A stretch of 32,760 bases of DNA from Clostridia bacterium (GCA_017937655.1 JAGBDE010000002.1:1-32760); one strand, 5' to 3'. Shown: positions 14,892 to 23,179, counted from the first letter of the stretch. The notes: generated by a model not told the origin, from the letters alone. Numbers and translations: made by a program.

Positions 14892-16376
14892 TTATTCCTT
14901 CACGCCGCCAACGGCAACGCCGGCGATGATGTACTTGCTCAGGCAGAAGTACACAATCATCAGAGGCAGGGCCGTCAGGGTCAGACCAAGGTAGATGGAG
15001 CCGTACTCGGTACGATAGATATCGCCGCGGAGTTCCTTGACCATCATGGGCAGGGTGGCCAGTTCCTTCTTGGTCAGCATCATCAAGGGGGTCAGGTAGT
15101 TGTTCCAGGAGCTGATCACAGCCATGATGCCCATGGTCGCCATAGCGGGGATCATGATGGGCATAACGATCTTGTTGTAGGTGTAGAATTCGCCGGCGCC
15201 GTCAATACGGGCGGCTTCCACCAGAGACACCTGGAAGTTGGCCTCCAGGTACTGCTTGAAGAAGAACACAGTACCGGCAGAGGCGATGGAGGGGATGATC
15301 AGAGGCAGGAAGCTGTTGGTCCACTCCAGACGGTACATGAACATGTAGAAACCAGTACCGGTGACCTGGCCGGGGATCATCAGGATGCCCAGGATCACAG
15401 CGTAGAGGAACTTGCTGCCCTTGAACTTGTACACGGTCAGACCGTAAGCGGTCAGAGCGGAGAAGTACACGCTGAGGATGGTAGAACCAAACGCAATGAT
15501 GGCGCTGTTCTTGAAGCCGTTCATGACGCGGAAGTCCTTGGTCTTCAGAACAGAGATGTTGTGATCCAGGAAGGTGGAGGGAATCAGCGACACGCCGCTC
15601 TGGATCTGCACGGAGTTACGGGTGGCGTTCACGATCATCAGCCAGAAAGGCAGAATGCTCAGCAGGGAGAGGGCGATGCACAGGGTGTAGATCATGCTGC
15701 GCTTGGTGTTGACCAAAGCGGTGCAGTTCAGGAACAGCGCCACGATGGGCAGAAGCAGCAGGCCCAGAACCACGGGGGTGTTCAGCACAGCGTTGCCGTA
15801 GGGCAGCTTAACGGGGATGGCCCGCACACGCAGGATGCAGAAGCCCAGGATCAGGATGGCGGCCAGGTTGGCAAAGCTGGAGAAGGTGTAGAACTTGCTA
15901 ACCAGCTTGTTGTTGCCAAGGGCGATGAACGCAGCGGCCAGAATCAGCAGGCCGGCGGCCACCCACACCAGAACGTGGTAAGAGGTGAAGTCGGTGGGAT
16001 AAACGTTGGCGTTAGCGTTGACAATGGACATGTCAACTTCGATCTCAGCGGGAAGCTGCTTGGGCAGGAAGGCGTACTTCAGGCCGTTGGAGCTGCCGGA
16101 GTTCTGCAGAGCTTCGTACTCTTCCAGAAGGGCGTCCAGCTTGCCCTGTTCCTTTTCGATCTTGCCTTTTTGCTTGTCGATTTCTTCCTGAGACTTGCCG
16201 CCGTTGACCAGACGGTCCAGCTTGGCGGTTTCACGTTCCACCTTGCCTTCGGCCTTCTCGATGTCCTCCAGCATAGCGCCGGCGGAGTTATCGTTGAAGG
16301 TTGCAACGGGCACGAACATCAGAGCTACAGTAGCGAGCAGCAGAAGAACTGCAATGATTGTTCTGGTCTTTTTCAC
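14892..16376 (-). CDS. CUT1 sugar ABC permease (MalG type) with a long N-terminal coiled-coil extension
   Basis: Inner-membrane permease. The C-terminal part (about 225-494) is a standard MalG-type core with the ATPase-contact loop EAARIDGAG at 387-395. Ahead of it lies an unusual extension of about 225 residues: a membrane helix (7-23), an outside-facing highly charged coiled coil (about 35-93, rich in E, K, Q), then three further hydrophobic segments (about 133-154, 168-184, 200-220). Normal MalG-type proteins are about 280 residues; this one is 494. The start overlaps the preceding permease stop as ATGA. It pairs with the MalF-type gene upstream. An ATPase must be supplied from elsewhere. 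Confidence 0.93.
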   Translation of the reverse strand: MKKTRTIIAVLLLLATVALMFVPVATFNDNSAGAMLEDIEKAEGKVERETAKLDRLVNGGKSQEEIDKQKGKIEKEQGKLDALLEEYEALQNSGSSNGLKYAFLPKQLPAEIEVDMSIVNANANVYPTDFTSYHVLVWVAAGLLILAAAFIALGNNKLVSKFYTFSSFANLAAILILGFCILRVRAIPVKLPYGNAVLNTPVVLGLLLLPIVALFLNCTALVNTKRSMIYTLCIALSLLSILPFWLMIVNATRNSVQIQSGVSLIPSTFLDHNISVLKTKDFRVMNGFKNSAIIAFGSTILSVYFSALTAYGLTVYKFKGSKFLYAVILGILMIPGQVTGTGFYMFMYRLEWTNSFLPLIIPSIASAGTVFFFKQYLEANFQVSLVEAARIDGAGEFYTYNKIVMPIMIPAMATMGIMAVISSWNNYLTPLMMLTKKELATLPMMVKELRGDIYRTEYGSIYLGLTLTALPLMIVYFCLSKYIIAGVAVGGVKE

Positions 16377-17356
16377 TTTGCAGCCCTCCTTTCAAGGCGC
16401 GCGGCGCGAGGCTCGCGGTCCTTCATAAATGCGTTCAGGATCATGGAGCAAACCACGATGATCGCGAACAGGATCACGGAAGCGGCGCTGGCAATGTTGA
16501 AGTTGTTAGGCGTGGTGAAAGCCTGGGTGTAGATGAAGCGCGCCACGGTGTTGGTGGTGTTGTTGGGGTTGCCGCTGGTCATCATGTGGGGGATGTCGAA
16601 CATGGTCAGACCGCCGACCAGAGAGGTGACCAGGTTGTACAGCAGGATGGGCTTGATGAGGGGCAGGGTGATCTTCCAGAATACCTGACGGGAAGAGCAG
16701 CCGTCCACCAAGCTGGCCTCAAACAGGGAGGGGTTGATACCCAGAATACCGGCGATCATGATGATCATGGTATTGCCGTACCACATCCACCACTGCAGGA
16801 AGGAGATCAGGCCGCGGGAGATACCCACGGAACGGAAGTACTCAACAGGAGCGCTTGCCACACCAAACTGCTGCATCAGGGTGTTCACGGGGGCGACGGG
16901 ATAGCTGAACAGAGACATGAACAGCATACCGATGGTAGCAGCGGTAATGATGTTGGGCATGAAGATCAGCACCTTGAAGCCGCCCTGGAACTTGAGCCGC
17001 AGACGGCTGTCGGTGAACCAGCTGGCCAGCAGCAGGGCCATGCCCAGCTGGGGAATGAAGTTGCAGACCCACATGATCACGGTGTTGCCCAGAGACCCCC
17101 AGAAGAAGGGGGCCACGTCGGAACCCATGTCAAGGAGTTTCTGGAAGCTGCCAAAGCCAGCATAGGAGTTATGCAGAACCTTGTCCCAGCCTGCGGCGTC
17201 AGACACAGAGGTGTAGAACGTGAACAGGATGGGGTACAGCTGGAAAATCAGGAAGGTGATGAAGAACGGGGCCACGAAGAAATAACCGTACTTGTCATAG
17301 CTGATGGACTTGCGCTTGCCCTTTTTTACCGGGGCAGCGGCAGAAATATTTTGCAT
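16373..17356 (-). CDS. CUT1 sugar ABC permease (MalF type)
   Basis: Inner-membrane permease of 327 residues. It has a short basic N-tail (KKGKRKSISYDKYG), then six predicted membrane helices beginning YFFVAPFFITFLIF, and the EAA-type loop EASLVDGCSSRQVFWKITLPLI that docks the ATPase. The ATG with GAAAGGAG 8 bases upstream is preferred over longer in-frame starts, which fall in the hairpin-rich leader. It follows the binding-protein gene after a gap holding a strong hairpin, so it is probably expressed at a lower level, and it is coupled to the next permease by a 4-base overlap. Confidence 0.94.
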   Translation of the reverse strand: MQNISAAAPVKKGKRKSISYDKYGYFFVAPFFITFLIFQLYPILFTFYTSVSDAAGWDKVLHNSYAGFGSFQKLLDMGSDVAPFFWGSLGNTVIMWVCNFIPQLGMALLLASWFTDSRLRLKFQGGFKVLIFMPNIITAATIGMLFMSLFSYPVAPVNTLMQQFGVASAPVEYFRSVGISRGLISFLQWWMWYGNTMIIMIAGILGINPSLFEASLVDGCSSRQVFWKITLPLIKPILLYNLVTSLVGGLTMFDIPHMMTSGNPNNTTNTVARFIYTQAFTTPNNFNIASAASVILFAIIVVCSMILNAFMKDREPRAARLERRAAK

Positions 17357-17389
17357 ATTTCCACTCCTTTCGCTTAATTTTATCTCAAT

Positions 17390-17404
17390 CCCCCAAACCG
17401 GGGG
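17390..17404 (-). promoter_or_regulatory. Leader hairpin before the MalF-type gene
   Basis: Five C and five G flank a 5-base centre, 34 bases upstream of the start codon. It is similar in placement and centre (AAAC/GTTT) to the hairpin before the binding-protein gene. Possible RNA stabiliser or protein site; role not shown. Confidence 0.4.
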
Positions 17405-17446
17405 TATGATTCCGGAGTGATAAAAGGAAAAGAAAACAAACGGAAG

Positions 17447-17492
17447 AAAAGGGGCTGCCTCGCGCCCCAATAAAGTTGCAAGAGGCAGCCCC
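17447..17492 (-). terminator. Intercistronic hairpin/terminator between SBP and permease genes
   Basis: Perfect 11-bp GC-rich stem (arms 17451-17461 and 17482-17492, 20-base loop) followed on the minus strand by TTTTCTTCC. A second, smaller hairpin with arms 17501-17506 and 17512-17517 lies directly after the SBP stop. Such elements commonly let part of the transcript end after the SBP so that SBP outnumbers permease. Confidence 0.75.
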
Positions 17493-17528
17493 GGTGACCT
17501 TGAACGTTAACCGTTCAGGTGTTGAAAA

Positions 17529-18890
17529 TTATTCAACAACCAGCTCGGGGAACTGAGCAGCCACAGCAGCCTTGAAGTTGGCAATTGCGGTGTCCAGATC
17601 CACTTCGCCCTTGGAGTAGGGAGTGGTCACGTTGTCGCGCCACAGGCTGTTCATGGTCTCGTCGTAGTCGGTCATGATAGCGCCGTTGGCCAGGTTAGCA
17701 GCCTCGGCGAAGATGGAGTAGTGGTCCTGTCCGCCCAGGAAGGGGTTGGGAGTGCCGCCCTCAGCCAGGATCTTCTCAACAACAGCGTTGCTGCCGACGA
17801 AGTCGCCGGAATCCAGAGCGTACTGATACAGGAACTCTTCGCTCAGGGTGAAGAACTTGATGAAGTCCTTGATAGCAGCCTTCTTGGCATCGGAAGCTTC
17901 AGCAACCTTAGCAGCGTTAGCGCCGATCCAGGTGCCGCCCCAGCTGTAACCCACGGGGCCAGCAACCATCTTCCACAGACCGTAGGTGCCGCCGTCTGCT
18001 TCGCAAGCAGCCTTCAGCTCTTCGTCGTTCATGGTGTCGTTGGTGGTCAGGCCGCAGTTGGGCTTCAGGGTGTAGTGCAGGCCCCAGGTGGGGAGGAAGA
18101 AGCACAGGGTGCTGTCGGTCTTCATGCCCTGGAACCAGGTCTCGGACCAAGCGTTGCCCTTGTTGGACAGATCGTCTTCTTCGAGGGTCTTAACCATGTC
18201 GAGGAAGTCGTAGAGCAGATCGTCGATGACCAGCTTGCCATCAACAACCCAGCCCTGGGTACGGCCGTAGTTGTAAGCGTTCCAGATGTCGCCTTCGCCA
18301 ACAACCATCTTGGTGGCGCCTTCGGACTTCTCGTTCACTTCAGCGGCGGTCTCCAGGAACAGATCCCAGTCAGCAACCTTGGCCTGGAATTCTTCGGGAG
18401 TGGTGACGCCCAGGTACTTCTCAGCCAGGTCAGCGCGATACATCAGAGCGCCGGGGGTAGCCTGCCAGGACAGACCCTTCAGCTTGCCGTTGACGTTGCT
18501 GGTACCAATCTGACGCATCACGGGGATGGCCACAGCCAGTTCTTCCTCGGTGAAGCCCAGATCGCCGATCAGGTCAGCGGTCCAATCGCTGTTGACGTAC
18601 TTCTTAACGAAAGCAGCTTCCAGAGTGAAGATGTCGGGAGCTTCTTCGGCAGTAGCGTTAGCAGCCAGCAGGTTGTCCACAGCGGAGGTGTAAGCGCCAC
18701 CGTCGGTGGGGTAGATGGTGTAGTTGATGGTTACGTTGGGATGAGAGGGGGCATAGTACTTGTTGATCATGCCTTCCAGCTCATTGGTGAAGGACCACAC
18801 GTTCAGGGTGATCGCTTCCTCGGCGCCCGCGAAGCTCATGCAACCGACGAGCATCATGAGAGCCAGGACCAGAGAGAGAATCTTCTTCAT
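17529..18890 (-). CDS. Extracellular sugar-binding protein of the first importer
   Basis: Substrate-binding component of a CUT1 ABC importer, 453 residues. The signal peptide has LVGC at residues 14-17, a plausible lipobox giving a lipid-anchored Cys17; an alternative signal peptidase I site lies after AGA at 23. The mature protein begins EEAITLNVWSFTNELEG, the usual start of the family-1 solute-binding fold, and has many Trp and Tyr expected of a sugar site. The start is set by AAGGAGG upstream of ATG-AAG-AAG. It is the first gene of the SBP-permease-permease operon. The substrate cannot be read from sequence. Confidence 0.93.
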   Translation of the reverse strand: MKKILSLVLALMMLVGCMSFAGAEEAITLNVWSFTNELEGMINKYYAPSHPNVTINYTIYPTDGGAYTSAVDNLLAANATAEEAPDIFTLEAAFVKKYVNSDWTADLIGDLGFTEEELAVAIPVMRQIGTSNVNGKLKGLSWQATPGALMYRADLAEKYLGVTTPEEFQAKVADWDLFLETAAEVNEKSEGATKMVVGEGDIWNAYNYGRTQGWVVDGKLVIDDLLYDFLDMVKTLEEDDLSNKGNAWSETWFQGMKTDSTLCFFLPTWGLHYTLKPNCGLTTNDTMNDEELKAACEADGGTYGLWKMVAGPVGYSWGGTWIGANAAKVAEASDAKKAAIKDFIKFFTLSEEFLYQYALDSGDFVGSNAVVEKILAEGGTPNPFLGGQDHYSIFAEAANLANGAIMTDYDETMNSLWRDNVTTPYSKGEVDLDTAIANFKAAVAAQFPELVVE

Positions 18891-18916
18891 GTTTGGTTTC
18901 CTCCTTTTTATTTTTC

Positions 18917-18934
18917 TATCCCGAAACCGGGATA
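18917..18934 (-). promoter_or_regulatory. Leader hairpin before the first SBP gene
   Basis: Perfect 7-bp arms TATCCCG and CGGGATA around 4 bases, about 25 bases upstream of the SBP start and just before the ribosome site. It could stabilise the 5' end of the mRNA or affect translation. Confidence 0.5.
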
Positions 18935-19016
18935 AAAACAAATTTGGGTGCGAAACAGAGGTTCAAGAATCCGGCTGTCACTATGGCAGCATGCTCATCA
19001 GTATTCATTGGAACGC

Positions 19017-19046
19017 TCTATATCGTTTTCGCTTTTATACTGTACA
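19017..19046 (-). promoter_or_regulatory. Tentative promoter of the first importer, with operator-like motif
   Basis: Minus-strand TGTACA, 18 bases, TATAGA. A GCGAAAACGATAT motif (19022-19034) covers the spacer and -10 and resembles the sites in the divergent region near 23 kb. The promoter match is only moderate, and the true start may lie elsewhere in this T-rich gap. Confidence 0.35.
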
Positions 19047-19252
19047 TCATCTTCCATGGAATTGCAAGTTCTTTTTTTCAGCTTTTGTCACAATGTGGGC
19101 GGTTTTTTTCCAATTCTTACAGCATAAACATGTTGATTCTTCTATGTTTTCCTTCCTTTTTGGCCATAAATTTTTCCTGTTTACCCTTTTGCATTTTTTT
19201 CGTTTTGTTAGGTTGTTACCTTTTACTTTATGCGGTTTTCCGCCCAACCATA

Positions 19253-19283
19253 ACAAAAGGGACCGATCTTTCGATCGGTCCCT
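19253..19283 (-). terminator. Intrinsic terminator of the second importer operon
   Basis: Perfect 11-bp stem (19258-19268 and 19273-19283) with a 4-base loop, then TTTTGTT on the minus strand, 44 bases after the binding-protein stop. Confidence 0.85.
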
Positions 19284-19326
19284 CCGCTTATTTGACGGTT
19301 AAGTCATACGGAAACTCTGTAATAGA

Positions 19327-20790
19327 TTACTGAGCCTTCCAAGCGTTGTACTGATTCTGGAACTCGGCCAGCACGGTCTGGAAGCCAGCGGCATCCAGGT
19401 CAGCCTGGTACTGAGCAATGTAGTCTTCCACAGCATCAGCGGGAACGCCACCGTTCTCCAGCACGAAGCCGTACTGATCGAACAGAGCCTGGCAAGCGGC
19501 GTATTCAGCTTCAACGGGGGTCTTGTCGAAGCGGAAGCCAGCAGCGCAAGAGGTGTTGGCGCCACCATTGAAAGCGTCGTACAGGTCAGCCTTGTTGTCG
19601 GGCTCGTTGCTCAGAGGAGTCACGACGGTAGCGCTGGCAGATTCCCACATGGAGTGGTTGTACAGTTCGCTGTGCTGGGTGACGTGCTTGATGGTCTGGC
19701 CTTCTTCCTGGGTGTACTCGAAGTCTTCGCCTTCGATACCGAAGGTGTACATGTCAGCCAGGGTGCTGTCGGTGTAGAGCAGGCCCATGAAGTCGATGCA
19801 GGCCTTGGCCTTCACGTCGTCGCAATGAGAAGCGATGGCGTAGCAGGAGCCCAGAGCGGAGGTGGAGTGAGCATAGCGGGCGGTAGCGGGCTGCATCACA
19901 ACTTCCTGACCATACCGGGCGTTAGCTTCGGCATTGACGGGGATGTCGGTCCACCAGGACACGGCCCAATCCTGAGACTGAGTGGTGGTATCGGTGGTAA
20001 CCTTGGTCCAGTCATCCTCGTGGATGATGCCCTGCTCGCCCCAGCTGCCCATCAGCTTGCAGAAGTCAACGTAAGCGGGGGTGGCCAGAACGTTCACAAC
20101 TTCGTTGGTCTCGCGATCCACGGCGAAGAAGTTGGTGGAAGCGTCAGCGGTGAAGAAGTCGAACTTGTCAATGTTCCAGCGATAGAACATAGCAGTCTTC
20201 TGGGTGAGGAAGGGGTACTTCAGACCGGCTTCCTTGGCCTGCAGCAGCATGGGCTCCAGGTCAGCCAGGGTCTTCACGGAAGTGATGTCCCAACCGAGTT
20301 CATCCACGACAGCCTTACGGAACATAAAGTTGTAGCCTTCAACGTTGTCCTTGTAGACGGGGATGAAGTAGTTGCGGCCGTTGTACTTGGTGGCTTCCCA
20401 CTGGCCTTCGCTCATGGAGCCGTACAGTGCGGTGCCGGGCAGCAGATCAGTGATGTCCTTCACAGCATTGGCGGGTACCAGATCGTTGGTGCCGATGATG
20501 GATTCCCAAGAAGCGGTCCACAGCAGGTCGATCTCGTTGTTGGCCAGAGCCAGCTTAGCCTGGTCTTCGTATTCGCCGGACATGTCGGTCAGACGGATTT
20601 CAACGTTGATCTTGTCGCCGATGTAGGCATTGATGGAATCTTCAACCTTCTTCACCTGAGCCTGATCGGGCTGAGGCAGGTTGAAGGTCTTGCGCCATAC
20701 GTTGATGACAACTTTCTCTTCTGCGCTGGCAACGGTCACGAGGGACAGCAGCATGCAGAGAGCCAGAACCAGAGAAACGATTTTCTTCAT
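19327..20790 (-). CDS. Extracellular substrate-binding protein of the second importer (LipO/YtcQ-like)
   Basis: Binding protein of 487 residues. The signal peptide MKKIVSLVLALCMLLSL ends with a clear ASA-EE signal peptidase I site after residue 23 and has no acceptable lipobox, unlike most Gram-positive binding proteins and unlike its neighbour. The mature region starts KVVINVWRKTFNLPQPDQ and is of the LipO/YtcQ type that goes with LplB/LplC permeases. The start is set by AGGAGG before ATG-AAG-AAG. It is the last gene of the permease-permease-SBP operon, 73 bases after the second permease, with a short hairpin in the gap. Confidence 0.92.
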   Translation of the reverse strand: MKKIVSLVLALCMLLSLVTVASAEEKVVINVWRKTFNLPQPDQAQVKKVEDSINAYIGDKINVEIRLTDMSGEYEDQAKLALANNEIDLLWTASWESIIGTNDLVPANAVKDITDLLPGTALYGSMSEGQWEATKYNGRNYFIPVYKDNVEGYNFMFRKAVVDELGWDITSVKTLADLEPMLLQAKEAGLKYPFLTQKTAMFYRWNIDKFDFFTADASTNFFAVDRETNEVVNVLATPAYVDFCKLMGSWGEQGIIHEDDWTKVTTDTTTQSQDWAVSWWTDIPVNAEANARYGQEVVMQPATARYAHSTSALGSCYAIASHCDDVKAKACIDFMGLLYTDSTLADMYTFGIEGEDFEYTQEEGQTIKHVTQHSELYNHSMWESASATVVTPLSNEPDNKADLYDAFNGGANTSCAAGFRFDKTPVEAEYAACQALFDQYGFVLENGGVPADAVEDYIAQYQADLDAAGFQTVLAEFQNQYNAWKAQ

Positions 20791-20824
20791 GATTTGTTTC
20801 CTCCTAATAAATTTATTTCTTAAC

Positions 20825-20840
20825 ATCTCATGCCTGAGAT
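20825..20840 (-). promoter_or_regulatory. Leader hairpin before the second SBP gene
   Basis: Perfect 6-bp arms ATCTCA and TGAGAT with a 4-base loop, 34 bases upstream of the SBP start, in the gap after the permease stop. Same kind of placement as the hairpins before other genes of these operons. Confidence 0.45.
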
Positions 20841-20863
20841 ATCAGAAAACATGGGGATGGGCA

Positions 20864-21805
20864 TCAGCCCTTGACGGAACCCACGGTCAAACCCTTGATG
20901 AAATACTTCTGGAAGAAGGGATACACCACCATAATGGGGCCGATAACCACAAGCACCGTAGCCATGGTTGCGGAATACTGGGGGATGGCGCCGCCCATGG
21001 CAGCGCGGACAGATGCGGGAACGTTGGTGTTGTTCAGAAGGAAGGAAATGTTCTTCTGAATGTTGACCAGCAGCAGCTGCAGGGGCTTCTTGGTATCATC
21101 GGAGATATAGAGCAGGGCGTTCTGCCAGTCATTCCAGTAGGCGGTTGCCAGCATGAAGCCAACAGCTGCAAGGGAGGGCTTCAGCAGGGGCAGCGTGATC
21201 TGGAAGAAGGTGCGGTAATCGCCCGCGCCGTCAATCTTGGCGGCCTCCATCAGCTCGTTGGGAATGCTGTTGACGATGTACGTACGCAGGATGATGACAT
21301 TCATGGTGGATACGCACAGGGGAAGGATCAGCGCCAGCAGATTGTTCTTCAGGCCGTAATAACGGGTGAAGATCATGTAGCCGGACAGCTGACCGCCGTT
21401 GAACAGCATGGGAATCAGCAGGAAAATGGACAGGAACCTGGCCAGCTTGAAGCCACGACGGCTGATGGAATAAGCGTACATGCTCATCACCAGCAGGCCG
21501 AACAGGGTTCCGAACACGGTCACGAAGATGGTCACGCCGTAAGAGGTGAACAGCTTGTTGCCGTAGCGAAGCACGGAAGACATACCGCTCATGGACCATT
21601 TCTCAGGCCAGAAGGAGAAACCGTTCTGGTTGATGGTCATTTCATCGGTAAAAGCGGAGATGAAGGTGAGCAGCACGGGGGCAAAGCAGAATACCGTGAA
21701 CAGCAGAATGCAGATGGTAAGAATCGTTTGGCCGATGATTTGTTTGGGAGTAAGACGTTTACGGACTCTGAACTTCTTGGGGGCTTTGGTTGCAGTCATT
21801 TCCAT
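20864..21805 (-). CDS. ABC permease, LplC/YtcP type
   Basis: MalG-side permease of 313 residues with a basic N-terminus (KKFRVRKRLTPKQ), six predicted helices and the ATPase-contact loop EAAKIDGAGDYRTFFQITLPLL. The ending FFQKYFIKGLTVGSVKG is typical of the LplC/YtcP branch, which imports oligosaccharides or modified sugars. GGAG lies 8 bases before the ATG. It follows the LplB-type gene by 16 bases, so the two are one transcription unit. No ATPase gene is nearby; such importers commonly share an MsmX-type ATPase. Confidence 0.95.
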   Translation of the reverse strand: MEMTATKAPKKFRVRKRLTPKQIIGQTILTICILLFTVFCFAPVLLTFISAFTDEMTINQNGFSFWPEKWSMSGMSSVLRYGNKLFTSYGVTIFVTVFGTLFGLLVMSMYAYSISRRGFKLARFLSIFLLIPMLFNGGQLSGYMIFTRYYGLKNNLLALILPLCVSTMNVIILRTYIVNSIPNELMEAAKIDGAGDYRTFFQITLPLLKPSLAAVGFMLATAYWNDWQNALLYISDDTKKPLQLLLVNIQKNISFLLNNTNVPASVRAAMGGAIPQYSATMATVLVVIGPIMVVYPFFQKYFIKGLTVGSVKG

Positions 21806-21821
21806 TTATCTCACTCCTTCC

Positions 21822-22727
21822 TTAGAACAGTGCGTTCTCGGGTTCGATCTTGCGGACGGTGAAGTTAGCAACCAGCATCAGCAGCAGACCAACCACAGAC
21901 TGGAAGAAGGAGGTGGCTGCCGGGAAACCGAAGTTGGAACTCTTGAAGATCTGACCCAGCACGTAGGAGTCGATAACCTGGGTGGTGGAGTAGAGGATAC
22001 CGTTGTTTCTGGTAACCTGGTAGAACAGACCGGTGTCGGAGCGCATCACATTGCCGACGGAGAGGAGCAGCATGACGGTAACCATGGGGATCAGGGAAGG
22101 AATGGTGATGTGCCAGATCTGCTGCCACTTGTTGGCGCCGTCAATGTCGGCCGCTTCGTAGAGGGAGGTATCGATACCGGCCAGCACGGACATGTACAGC
22201 ACGGAGCCGTAACCGGTGTCCTTCCAGATCTTGGTGATCAGCAGGATCCAGGGCCAGTAGCCTGCTTTGGAGTAGAAGCTGATGTTCATGTCCAGGGCGT
22301 TGTTGATCAGGCCGGTGTCCTTGCTGATGAAAGCGTAAACGATGAACTGCACGGCGGCGTAGGAGATGAACACGGGGATGATCATCAGCGTCTGGCTGAC
22401 CTTGGCCAGCTTCTTCATGCGCATCTGGTCGATGGCGATGGCCAGCGTCACGTTCAGCAGGGTGCCCACCACGGTGAAGAGCAGGTAGTAGAGCACCGTG
22501 TTCTTGGTCATGTTGACGAAGGTCTTCCAGGACTGAACCAGGAACTTGAAGTTATCCAGACCGCACCAGGGACTGCTGAAAATGCCCAGCGTGTAGTCAA
22601 ACTTCTTGAAAGCCATCACAAGGCCCGCCATGGGCACATACATAATGAACAGAAGAATAAGGAAAGCCGGCAACGCCATGACAATGTGAGCACGGTTTTT
22701 CCACATGTTACTGAAAAACGCCTTCAC
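21822..22727 (-). CDS. ABC permease, LplB type
   Basis: MalF-side permease with six predicted helices and the docking loop EAADIDGANKWQQIWHITIPSL. The N-terminus MKAFFSNMWKNRAHIVMALPAFL and the motif MYVPMAGLVMAFKKFDY are typical of LplB. A GTG start is preferred because GGGAG lies 8 bases upstream, giving 301 residues; an in-frame ATG at 22769 would add 14 residues but has no ribosome site. It is the first gene of the permease-permease-SBP operon, transcribed from a strong promoter in the divergent region. Confidence 0.92.
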   Translation of the reverse strand: MKAFFSNMWKNRAHIVMALPAFLILLFIMYVPMAGLVMAFKKFDYTLGIFSSPWCGLDNFKFLVQSWKTFVNMTKNTVLYYLLFTVVGTLLNVTLAIAIDQMRMKKLAKVSQTLMIIPVFISYAAVQFIVYAFISKDTGLINNALDMNISFYSKAGYWPWILLITKIWKDTGYGSVLYMSVLAGIDTSLYEAADIDGANKWQQIWHITIPSLIPMVTVMLLLSVGNVMRSDTGLFYQVTRNNGILYSTTQVIDSYVLGQIFKSSNFGFPAATSFFQSVVGLLLMLVANFTVRKIEPENALF

Positions 22728-22803
22728 AGTTTCATCTCCCTCATAGTTGAAGTGGGTTCCTTTATGCATCGCAGAAAAGCTATCTACATGGGCTGGTTTT
22801 TAA

Positions 22804-22823
22804 CGGGAAAAACCCTTTTCCCG
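22804..22823 (-). promoter_or_regulatory. Leader hairpin upstream of the LplB-type gene
   Basis: Perfect 8-bp arms CGGGAAAA and TTTTCCCG around 4 bases, within the predicted 5' leader. No T run follows, so it is not an ordinary terminator. Confidence 0.5.
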
Positions 22824-22845
22824 GACCGGCAACCGATGCACTTGA

Positions 22846-22891
22846 CATGCAAAAATCACGAATTACATTTCGTCCAAAATTGTTTTGCATG
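22846..22891 (-). promoter_or_regulatory. Nested inverted repeat at the 5' end of the importer transcript
   Basis: Perfect 9-bp arms CATGCAAAA and TTTTGCATG enclose a second 5-bp pair, ACGAA and TTCGT (22858-22862 and 22869-22873). The outer arm begins about 5 bases after the predicted transcription start. Either a protected 5' mRNA end or a protein-binding dyad. Confidence 0.45.
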
Positions 22892-22902
22892 AATCTGATG
22901 AA

Positions 22903-22931
22903 AATATACAATACTTGCATTTTCTTGTCAA
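22903..22931 (-). promoter_or_regulatory. Strong promoter of the second importer operon
   Basis: Minus-strand perfect TTGACA, 17 bases, TATATT. It predicts a 5' leader of about 170 bases before the GTG start of the LplB-type gene. Confidence 0.8.
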
Positions 22932-23014
22932 GCGTTTTTTTGCATTTTCTTTGTAATATTTAGCCGAATTTTGGCTCTTTTGTACAAAAACCCTTAGGAA
23001 ATAAAGGTTTTCGA

Positions 23015-23026
23015 AATCGTTTTCAA
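23015..23026 (-). promoter_or_regulatory. LacI/CcpA-type operator-like site A
   Basis: Minus-strand TTGAAAACGATT. It is a good match to the catabolite-responsive/LacI-family pattern and repeats at 23180 with one base changed. Binding is inferred. Confidence 0.45.
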
Positions 23027-23179
23027 GAAATATTTTTTTCACATAACATCATTAAAACGTAGATATTCCTTCATTTCGAAATTTTTCGTAAGTAACGAGA
23101 CTTTAATAACAGACTTTTTTAACCTTTTTCCAAAACTAATTCATTAATTTTGCAAATTTATGCATAAATAATCCTGTTC

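Larger units (their letters stand above)
18891..19326. other. Non-coding gap between the two importer operons
   Basis: About 435 bases without a credible gene. It holds the leader and probable promoter of the first binding-protein gene, a leader hairpin, an operator-like site and the terminator of the second operon. The middle is strongly T-rich on the plus strand. Open frames here lack ribosome sites and are low-complexity hydrophobic. Confidence 0.7.

Noticed and set aside
14883..16532. Long plus-strand frames opposite the importer permeases and c-di-GMP gene (also 11603-13912, 20681-21862, 21591-22892)
   Set aside because: Translations are rich in H, G, Q and D with no domain text, and they mirror well-supported genes on the other strand.
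18893..19333. 146-codon hydrophobic frame in the gap between the importers
   Set aside because: Made of T-rich DNA that reads as Phe/Leu, with no ribosome site; it runs over a leader, an operator-like site and a terminator of minus-strand genes.
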